NCBI GenBank assembly: GCA_030602615.1
Contig: JAUVZM010000003.1
Location: 37,707 to 101,706 of the forward strand
Reading direction: 5' to 3'
Length of the DNA: 64,000 nucleotides
DNA from: a bacterium
GTDB lineage: Bacteria; Armatimonadota; Zipacnadia; Zipacnadales; Zipacnadaceae
Position numbers and translations under genes: made by a program. Positions 56,491 through 64,000 of the stretch are shown here, piece after piece. The notes beneath the pieces are model-generated. The model was given only the letters and a program-made list of their open reading frames with translations, searched no databases and was not told where the DNA came from. Position 1 is the first letter of the stretch. Every line of letters begins with the position of its first letter.

Positions 56491-57050
56491 ATGCAAGTTC
56501 AGTCGTTAGAAGCATTCGGGGTTCACCGTGATCTGCTACGGGCGTGGGAAAACAACTACAGTAAAAAGTTACTGCCGGTTCAGGCCGAGGCGGTCGCTGC
56601 CGGGAAGGTGCTCAACGGCACCAGCCTGATAGTATATGCACCGACCGGCATGGATAATAGCCGGGCCCAAGCACCCGGTTGAGCCGCGCAAGGGCGTCCT
56701 GGTTGATTCGGTCTTCCGCTACCAGGAGCATAACAGCAGCACGGTGGGGCAAGAAGACTTTGGCATAGGCATAGATATTGCAGATGCTAGTTTCGGCGGG
56801 GCGGTACTCGCCGTGACGCTGAAGCTCACCGCCCAGGGAGAGCCGACGCTTGTCTTCGTAAAAGACAGGCGGAACAGCGTCCGGTGGGCTTACCGCCTCG
56901 CTGAATGCGTAAACCTCCCTCCTGCCCAGCAAGCCATTGAGCAGCTATCCGCCCTCCCCCCTACCTCCACGCGCCGTCGCCGGGCCACAGCGCGTCAAAA
57001 TCGGATAAGCCGGCTCGCGGGGCTGCACAAAATCCGGCAGATGTGGTATA
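56491..57050 (+). pseudogene. DEAD/DEAH (Ski2-like) helicase remnant with large internal deletion
   Basis: N-term LLPVQAEAVAAGKVLNGTSLIVYAPTG broken before SGKT; frame shift, then KHPVEPRKGVLVDSVFRYQEHNS...LTAQGEPTLVFVKDRRNSVRWAYRLAECVNLPPAQQAIEQL. Confidence 0.75.
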
Positions 57051-57125
57051 CTAAATCTAGCGGTGGCCGCAAAGGCGGTTGCCGCAGTTGTGTATAACCC
57101 AGATAACTGTCCAATCTACACTTCA

Positions 57126-57935
57126 ATGACTCCTGGCATCAAGCTTGTAGCAATTGACCTGGACGGTACGCTGCTGGCCGACAACCACAGCACCGATCCC
57201 GCCAATCTTGCAGCTATCCACCAGGCCGAGGCGCAGGGCGTGACCGTAGTAATCTGCACCGGCCGACCCTATCCGTCAGCAAATCAGGTCGCCAGCCAGC
57301 TTGGGCTGACCGATAATCCCGTTATCAGCTACAACGGTGCGCTCGTCCGGATGCCAGGAGACGGCGAAGTTCTGTTTTCGCAACCAGTGTCAGCAGAGCT
57401 GGCGCAGCAGGTAGTCCAGGATTGTGTCGAGCGCCAGTTGCAGATTCACTATTTTCTGGATGACGTGATGTACGTGCCCCGGGTGAGTGCCGGGGCACGG
57501 CTGTATGGTCAGCGCACGGGGATGCAGCCGGTGCCGGTCGGGGATCTGCGTAAGTTCGCTGGCAGCAGCCCCACCAAAATTCTTGTCTTTGCCGGCCCCG
57601 AAGTTGTGCAGCGCTTACTGCCAGAGTTTGAAAGTCGCTACCACGGCAAGCTGTACGTAACCACCTCTATGCCCGAGTACCTGGAGTTTCTGCACCCCAA
57701 CGTCTCCAAAGGCAACGCCCTCCGTGCTTTGGCCGACCAGCATGGGCTTGACGCCAGCCAGATTATGGCCGTCGGCGACCTGCTCAATGACTTGCCCATG
57801 GTAGAGATGGCCGGGGTTGGCGTCGCTGTCGCTCACGCCGAAGAGGTTCTCCAGTCGGCGGCAGACTATGTCACCGACAGTTCCGAGCAAGCCGTCGCCG
57901 AAGCCCTGGAGCAATTCGTGCTCAACCCACGTTGA
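57126..57935 (+). CDS. Cof-type HAD phosphatase
   Basis: IKLVAIDLDGTLLADNHS...GVTVVICTGRPYPS...VSKGNALRALADQHGLDASQIMAVGDLLNDLPMVEMAGVGVAV. Confidence 0.94.
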   Translation: MTPGIKLVAIDLDGTLLADNHSTDPANLAAIHQAEAQGVTVVICTGRPYPSANQVASQLGLTDNPVISYNGALVRMPGDGEVLFSQPVSAELAQQVVQDCVERQLQIHYFLDDVMYVPRVSAGARLYGQRTGMQPVPVGDLRKFAGSSPTKILVFAGPEVVQRLLPEFESRYHGKLYVTTSMPEYLEFLHPNVSKGNALRALADQHGLDASQIMAVGDLLNDLPMVEMAGVGVAVAHAEEVLQSAADYVTDSSEQAVAEALEQFVLNPR

Positions 57936-57978
57936 GGCGGCCACCCTGGTATGCCCGACGAGTTGCGTTACCCAATTG

Positions 57979-58007
57979 TTGCAAACTTATCTCAAGTGTG
58001 CTACAAT
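57979..58007 (+). promoter_or_regulatory. Candidate sigma-70 promoter
   Basis: TTGCAA - 17 nt - TACAAT upstream of the radical SAM gene. Confidence 0.5.
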
Positions 58008-58181
58008 AATTAACGACAAATTGATGAACCAGTATTGGCAAAATGACCAGCTCCGTCTGGCCCGATAGCAACAACTTCGCTACTACCCACAGCAACACCG
58101 AAGCATGCTTGATGGTCGTACACCGTCAGCAATCAATGCGCGATTGATCTGAGTTGATCCCCTAGCTTCAGGGAGGCAACA

Positions 58182-59606
58182 ATGCTTAAGATCAAAGAGC
58201 GACTGGTTAACACCGTAGCCAATCTGGCCAGCGACGAGGATAAATTAATAGGGCGACTGGGCACCGTCGCTCGCATCGGCAGACATCTCGCCCCCGCGCG
58301 CCTTCATCGCAAGCAGCTCAGCCAGCTTCAATGGGCGATAGACAATGACCACCCAGCAATTGAGCTAATCCGCCGGGTTGTCCGCGATACCAATCGCAAT
58401 ACGCTGCAGGGCTTTGTCAATCTTTTCGTCAATCACGCCTGGGACGGTTACAGGCGCCGGAAGCAATTCGAAAAGGAACACGGGCTGTTCCCGCCGTCCT
58501 TCGTAGTGATATCCCCGCTGGCTGCCTGCAATTTGAACTGCGTCGGCTGCTATGCGGGCGCCTACGGGCACCGCGAGCCCAACCTGACCTATGAGGATAT
58601 GCAAAAGATCATCGAGGAAGCCAGACAGTGGGGCTGCCGGTTCATTGCCATAACCGGCGGCGAACCTACGCTGTACTGGGACCGGATCCCCGGCAGCGAC
58701 CGGGGCATATGCGACCTGTGCCGCCAGTACGATGATATGGTCTTTTTGATGTACACCAACGGGACGCTGCTTGGGGAGGAGATGGCAGCGCAGATGGCGA
58801 AACTGGGCAATATCACGCCGGGCATTAGTATTGAAGGCTTCCGCCGGGAGACTGACGCGCGCCGCGGCGAAGGCGTCTTCGAGAAGATAATGCGGGCGAT
58901 GGAGGCCCTGCACAGCCAGCACGTCTTCTTTGGAGCTTCGGTGACTTATACCACACAGAACGTAGATGTGGTCAGCTCTGACGAGTTCGTAGAGATGCTG
59001 ATTGACAAGGGCTGTTTCTACTCCTGGTATTTTATGTATGTGCCGGTCGGCCGGGAGCCCGACCTGTCACTGATGATCACTCCCGAGCAGAGAAAGCAGG
59101 TGGCGCACAAGACCTGGGAGTGGCTGACGACTCGGCCCATCTTTATCGCCGATTTCTGGAACTCTGGGCCTCTGGTGCAGGGCTGCATCGCCGCCGGCCG
59201 GCCCAACGGCTATATACACATCACGCACGAAGGCGACATCTGTCCCTGTGTGTTCATGATGTACTCGGCCCATAACATTCATAAAATGGATTCCGAAACG
59301 CCGCTGATAGACGCCGTAAAGAGCGACTTTTTCGCCAAAATACGCAAGGGGCAAAGAGAGAAGGAGAATAATCCTCTGGCACCCTGCCAAATTGTCGATC
59401 ATCCCGAGGTGCTCAAAGAGGCGGTAGAAACTACCGGAGCGCACTCCACTCAGGAAGGTCAGACCCTGCTGGATGAGCTTCATCCTCTAATAGCCCAGAA
59501 AGCGAAAGAGTGGCAGGAGATCGCCGACGAGATGTGGACGCATAGCGGTGTGTACTGCGGGTTCGCTGATGAATACGAGGATGGCAACTGGCTGCATCCG
59601 GGCTAA
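58182..59606 (+). CDS. Radical SAM protein (SPASM/MoaA-like)
   Basis: VISPLAACNLNCVGCYAGAYGHREPNLTYEDMQKIIEEARQWGCRFIAITGGEPTLYWD. Confidence 0.9.
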   Translation: MLKIKERLVNTVANLASDEDKLIGRLGTVARIGRHLAPARLHRKQLSQLQWAIDNDHPAIELIRRVVRDTNRNTLQGFVNLFVNHAWDGYRRRKQFEKEHGLFPPSFVVISPLAACNLNCVGCYAGAYGHREPNLTYEDMQKIIEEARQWGCRFIAITGGEPTLYWDRIPGSDRGICDLCRQYDDMVFLMYTNGTLLGEEMAAQMAKLGNITPGISIEGFRRETDARRGEGVFEKIMRAMEALHSQHVFFGASVTYTTQNVDVVSSDEFVEMLIDKGCFYSWYFMYVPVGREPDLSLMITPEQRKQVAHKTWEWLTTRPIFIADFWNSGPLVQGCIAAGRPNGYIHITHEGDICPCVFMMYSAHNIHKMDSETPLIDAVKSDFFAKIRKGQREKENNPLAPCQIVDHPEVLKEAVETTGAHSTQEGQTLLDELHPLIAQKAKEWQEIADEMWTHSGVYCGFADEYEDGNWLHPG

Positions 59607-59700
59607 TCAGCGGTCATCTCCAACCCAGCTACTAGCCAGATTATTTCCGCTATTACACTTAGGTGAGCCTCAGTTTATATATGAATAAGGAGCTACAAGC

Positions 59701-61005
59701 ATGGAAATTCGTCTGATTGCAGCTGAGCGCTTGCGCTATCACGGAGATTCCAGTCGACTGGGTCAACCGCTGTTTCCCCCGTTGAGCCTGATGACCATAG
59801 CAGCACTCACCCCCGAAAAGCACAACGTCACCATCACTGACGAAAGCGTTGAGGCGGTCGACTTTGATCAAAAACCTGACCTGGTCGGCCTCACCGCCAT
59901 GACTGCAGCTGCCCCTCGGGCTTATCAGATCGCCGACCGGTTCCGCCAGCAGGGGGTGCCAGTTGTTATGGGCGGCATGCACGCTTCAGCGTTGCCTGAT
60001 GAAGCCCTCCAACATGTGGACTCAGTGGTAATTGGGGAGGCCGAGGAGTTGTGGCCTCAGCTTCTGGCGGATCTCGAGGACGGGTCATTGCAACCTGTTT
60101 ACCGCCACGAAGAATACCCCGACCCCGCCACGATCCCGGCAGCAAGGCGCGATCTGGTAGACATAAATAAGTACGTAGCCAAATATACGCTTCAGGCCAG
60201 TCGCGGCTGCCCGTTTGCCTGCTCTTTCTGCACGGTCTCTACCTTCTTTGGTCGTACCTACCGCACCCGGCCGATCGAAGATGTCGTCGCGGAAGCAGCC
60301 AGCCTTGGAGGCGAGCCGCTGATACTGGTGGATGACAACATAATGGGAAAGCCCTCCTATGCCGAACGACTCTTCGAGGCATTGGCCGACCTGAAGACGA
60401 CTTTTGCTACCCAGGCCTCTACTACAATGCTCAAGAGCCCGGAGCTTATCGTCCAGGCCGCCGAAGCCGGCTGCCGGGCGCTGTTCGTGGGGCTGGAAAG
60501 TATCTCGCCCCAGCAACTGGCCAATGTCGGCAAGAAGTTCAACGTCGTCGAGAAATATAAGGAACTGGTGCAAAGACTGCACGATAATGGAATCTCGATA
60601 ATCGGTAGCTTTATGTTCGGCCTGGACGGTGATAAGCCCGACGTCTTTGAGCGCACCGCCGACTTTGCCGAGGAGGCCCAGATTGACATCGCTCAGTTCT
60701 CCATCCTAACGCCCCTGCCGGGCACGAAACTCTACCACCAACTCCAGCGCGAAGACAGGATATTTGAAGATGACTGGAGCAACTATGACGGCACCCGTGC
60801 CACCTTCGTGCCCCAGGGCATGAGCCGAGAGAAGCTCGACGCCGGTCTGCAGTGGATCTACGAACGGTTCTATTCGTGGCGCAGCATCTTCAAGCGCACT
60901 GCCAGCCGCCTCCAACCACTGATATGGACAATTAACGCCATCTATCATCGGCGAGCGGGCAAGTGGGTCACCGAGATGCGCCAGCAGTTGACTACCGGTG
61001 AGTGA
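59701..61005 (+). CDS. B12-binding-domain radical SAM protein
   Basis: PPLSLMTIAALTPEKHNVTITDE...VVMGGMHASALPDEAL...QASRGCPFACSFCTVSTFFGRTYRTRPIEDVVAE. Confidence 0.93.
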   Translation: MEIRLIAAERLRYHGDSSRLGQPLFPPLSLMTIAALTPEKHNVTITDESVEAVDFDQKPDLVGLTAMTAAAPRAYQIADRFRQQGVPVVMGGMHASALPDEALQHVDSVVIGEAEELWPQLLADLEDGSLQPVYRHEEYPDPATIPAARRDLVDINKYVAKYTLQASRGCPFACSFCTVSTFFGRTYRTRPIEDVVAEAASLGGEPLILVDDNIMGKPSYAERLFEALADLKTTFATQASTTMLKSPELIVQAAEAGCRALFVGLESISPQQLANVGKKFNVVEKYKELVQRLHDNGISIIGSFMFGLDGDKPDVFERTADFAEEAQIDIAQFSILTPLPGTKLYHQLQREDRIFEDDWSNYDGTRATFVPQGMSREKLDAGLQWIYERFYSWRSIFKRTASRLQPLIWTINAIYHRRAGKWVTEMRQQLTTGE

Positions 61006-61211
61006 CCTGCAGAAAAGGCCGGCTACTGGCGGCAGCGGTGGTGTCTTGTTCGCCGTACCGTTCCTCTGTTTGTGCAGGAACCGCGCCGTAAGTGGCGAAC
61101 CCTCAAGCGCTCGTCGTTGAAGTCCCTCCAACTTAGCAGAGCCAGGTTGAGTGAATCACTAACAGCCCGCGGCTGGCCAGTACCATCAGCCGTGAGCAAA
61201 GGTTTGTCTAT

Positions 61212-62804
61212 GTGAAGAGACTATGGTTATCGCGCAAAACGCGCGCAGGCACAGTCGCGCTGGCGACCTTAATAATGTTAGTAGTGCTGTATAGCTGGGC
61301 GCTGACGGGCCGGTTTTTTGATGTTATGCAGTCGGTCTACGCCTGTGCTGCAGCGCAGATCAACCAGGGGCTTGATCTGTACACAGACACTGTAGCCCTC
61401 CACACGCCACTTAGTATCCTCTTCCTGGCACTACTGTTTTCCTGGTTCGGGATCAGCTTGAACGTCTCGACCCTTGCTACCCGTCTCGCCGGCGGACTGG
61501 AAAGTGTCTGGATATATCTGTTTGCTCGTAAGCTACAGATGACCGCGGGCTGGGCGTTCGTAGCGGGGTTGTTCACGCTCATTTGGGGAATTGAGCTGGG
61601 GGTGCTGGGCCGCACGCCTTCGTTCTATCTGTGCCTGGGAGCCTTTTTGGCCACAGGGGCTTTGTTTTTCGTCGGGACCTTCCGCTCCTTGTTATTCACA
61701 CTGCTCGGCGGCTTGCTGGCCGGTGCGGCCTTTTGGACGTACCAGGCCAGCGGCACACACATCGTGCTGGCCTTCTTCGTATGGATTGCGCTGCGGGTGG
61801 TCGGCATTATACCAGGGGATACAAGGCCTCGCATCCGCAAGGCAGCGCAGGAAGCATTGCTCTTCGGCGCCGGCCTGGCCGGCGGTTCTTTAGTAATCTT
61901 CATCTGGGCCCAATATCATGGGATTTGGGGACGAATGCTCTACTGTGTCAAGGATATGCCCGGAGAGTCTCTGCACCTGTACCTGTGGCGATGGTCAGCA
62001 CTACTTGACAACTGGACACCTGACTCCCTCAGTTTCAGCGCGCTGAAATCGTACCTGGGAAGCCTGGATCCCCATCCCCTGGCAGCAATTACCTGGTTAC
62101 TGCTGGCCGTAAGCTGGTTCCGCAGCCGCCGGGCGGTGGCACCTGTCACTTGCTCGCGAGTGGGCTTGTTGCTTATCTTCGCTGGGGTTGGGATGCTCGT
62201 TATGTTTTGGTTCGCTGCAACCTATCGCCTGCTGCTTCATGTAATGCCGACACTGGGGCTGGTAGCGTGCTGGTGGGTTAGCCAGAGAACTCAGCAGGTA
62301 GGAACGGCTGTTAAGCGTTACTGGCCCGCAGCCCTGCTTGCTCTGTTTATGCTCTGGGGAGTGGTGCGCATCGGACACAACCTTTCCTGGCGGGGAAACA
62401 CGCGCGTGGAATTTCCTACCGCTACGTTCTGGACACAACCCGAGGATGCAGCCTGGCTGCAGCAGGCCGTGGCCACCGTCCACCAAAGACACCTACCCGG
62501 CTCAAGCTGCTTCATCCTGGGCCGGGGCGGTCTGCTGCATATCTTGACCGGGACATGGCCCGCCGGCAAGTATCCAGTGACTGCATCATTTCTCCTGAAT
62601 TCACAGGAATACAAGAGAGCTTGGGAAGAGATTGCTCGATCCCATCCGACATATGTTTACGGCTTTCTGCACAGCCCACGACACATTCACACCGAGCCCT
62701 ACTCTGAGACCTTCAGCGCAAATCTTGACAAGCACTATCAGGTGCACACCCGCCTTGACAGTCATGCCGGCACTTTTGTAGTCTGGGAGAAACGCACCGA
62801 ATAA
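61212..62804 (+). CDS. Hypothetical multi-TM protein (glycosyltransferase-39-like topology)
   Basis: 530 aa, about 10 hydrophobic segments, early VYACAAAQINQGLDLYTDTVALHTPLSILFLAL loop. Confidence 0.65.
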   Translation: MKRLWLSRKTRAGTVALATLIMLVVLYSWALTGRFFDVMQSVYACAAAQINQGLDLYTDTVALHTPLSILFLALLFSWFGISLNVSTLATRLAGGLESVWIYLFARKLQMTAGWAFVAGLFTLIWGIELGVLGRTPSFYLCLGAFLATGALFFVGTFRSLLFTLLGGLLAGAAFWTYQASGTHIVLAFFVWIALRVVGIIPGDTRPRIRKAAQEALLFGAGLAGGSLVIFIWAQYHGIWGRMLYCVKDMPGESLHLYLWRWSALLDNWTPDSLSFSALKSYLGSLDPHPLAAITWLLLAVSWFRSRRAVAPVTCSRVGLLLIFAGVGMLVMFWFAATYRLLLHVMPTLGLVACWWVSQRTQQVGTAVKRYWPAALLALFMLWGVVRIGHNLSWRGNTRVEFPTATFWTQPEDAAWLQQAVATVHQRHLPGSSCFILGRGGLLHILTGTWPAGKYPVTASFLLNSQEYKRAWEEIARSHPTYVYGFLHSPRHIHTEPYSETFSANLDKHYQVHTRLDSHAGTFVVWEKRTE

Positions 62805-62833
62805 TAGCTCAGCTATTGCGAGGAGGATAGACA

Positions 62834-63820
62834 TTGGTTACCGAAATGGAAATGGTCACAATCAAGTCAGGCGAGCAGCTTCAGATCATCCGCGTGGTCG
62901 GTCCTGATGCAGAGTGGAAAGAGCCGATAATGAAGGTGCTTGGCCACAAGGGCGAGTTCTGGCTGGGCACCATCCAGATGACGCTCGAACAGCCCCTGGA
63001 AGGCGTGCAGTGCTACTACTATCTGGGCTTGCTGGACGGGGAGATCGTCAGCAATATTACCACCACCGAGGCTCCCGAAGTGGGCGTCGGCATTCTCGGC
63101 CATGTTTTCACTAACCCCTCTCACCGCCGCAAGGGTATCTGCACGGCGCTGATGGAGACAGTGACCAGCGACTTCACCGGGCGCGGCGGTAGGGCGATGA
63201 CGCTGGGCACTGGCTACGACAGCCCCGCCTACCATATCTACCACCGCTTCGGCTTTGCGGGCATCGGCACATCAGGACGGCTGATCTGGCAGGCCCGGCC
63301 CGGCTTTCTCGACGACTACTTCGCAGCCGACTCCACCGACGTTGCCGACATTAGCTGGCCGGACTGGACCCGGCTGGACCTGCTCTACACCATCGCCACC
63401 GGCAGCTTCCTGCGCGGCATCTATTTCACGCACTACGGACTCTCCGAGTACGAGGCCTATTTCCCCCGGCTCTCGCAACTAACCACTGCCACTGAGTCCG
63501 CCCAGTCAAAGGTGCTTATCAAGCCGGGCGGCGAGGTCGTCGGTCATGCTCTGCTGGTGCCTGACCCGCGCTGGCACAATGATGTCTGGCTGCTCGACCT
63601 GTTCGTTCATCCTGACTTCTATCCAGCCGCCGGTGAGCTGCTGGCCGCGATAGAGCTGCCGCCGAGCCGAAAGGTCCAGGCTTATGCCGACAGCCAGTCC
63701 CCCGAGAAGATCCAGCTTCTGGAGGCGGCCGGCTTCCACCAGGAAGCAGTGCTGCGCAACCAGATTGTCAATACCGAGGGCGAGCACCTTGACGTTCACA
63801 TATTCGCTGCTACCAAGTGA
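62834..63820 (+). CDS. GNAT-family N-acetyltransferase
   Basis: VGVGILGHVFTNPSHRRKGICTALMETVTSDFTGRGGRAMTLGTGYDSPAYHIYHRFGFAGIG. Confidence 0.9.
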   Translation: MVTEMEMVTIKSGEQLQIIRVVGPDAEWKEPIMKVLGHKGEFWLGTIQMTLEQPLEGVQCYYYLGLLDGEIVSNITTTEAPEVGVGILGHVFTNPSHRRKGICTALMETVTSDFTGRGGRAMTLGTGYDSPAYHIYHRFGFAGIGTSGRLIWQARPGFLDDYFAADSTDVADISWPDWTRLDLLYTIATGSFLRGIYFTHYGLSEYEAYFPRLSQLTTATESAQSKVLIKPGGEVVGHALLVPDPRWHNDVWLLDLFVHPDFYPAAGELLAAIELPPSRKVQAYADSQSPEKIQLLEAAGFHQEAVLRNQIVNTEGEHLDVHIFAATK

Positions 63821-64000
63821 ATGCTCACTACAACCCATCTAACGCGGATTATTCATAAACCGAAATGCAAATCTGTCGTACTGTTCCAATTTCAAGAGTT
63901 TTTGCCGGCCTGCCCGCCGTAGCTGCACTATTGCAGATCATGCGGGAAAGGTGCGGCTTGTGGTGAGCTCAGTAGAGCCGGAAAATCGGCTTTTTTCAAA

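Overview
This 64 kb window is a high-GC bacterial chromosome segment, gene-dense and mostly housekeeping. Recognisable blocks: an sbcCD-like pair at the left edge; cspA-like, lipoate ligase, gcvH and a homocysteine methyltransferase; a sulfatase plus an anaerobic sulfatase-maturase; infC-rpmI-rplT; ggt; an mttB-like / PHP-hydrolase / Gfo-Idh-MocA / GH-like / GH4 catabolic island; an accessory stretch at about 31.6-36.1 kb with IS3 debris, an orphan Flp-type pilin, ORFans and a mazEF-like pair; tRNA-Leu(CAA); sppA, polA, rpsA, coaE; a gliding-type ABC operon; argD-like; a Tat-signal AmmeMemoRadiSam-type radical SAM enzyme; and two further radical SAM enzymes. The observations I rate highest are: (a) a decayed helicase gene that keeps a perfect consensus promoter with an SOS-like box in the spacer (56.4 kb); (b) a perfect 10-bp-arm palindrome plus an unannotated 28-codon leader ORF in front of the mttB-like gene (23.2 kb); (c) a diverged ~90-bp direct repeat that is coding-like on the minus strand and brackets an accessory segment (31.85 and 34.06 kb); (d) a radical SAM enzyme carrying a twin-arginine signal (53.2 kb); (e) a propeller-like + PHP hydrolase architecture (24.8 kb); and (f) isolated gene remnants (Type II RM C-terminus at 9.3 kb, ADH fragment at 30 kb, IS3 transposase with three in-frame stops at 33.3-33.7 kb). 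Everything was read by eye from the sequence and ORF translations. No searches were run, and family calls rest on motif recognition.
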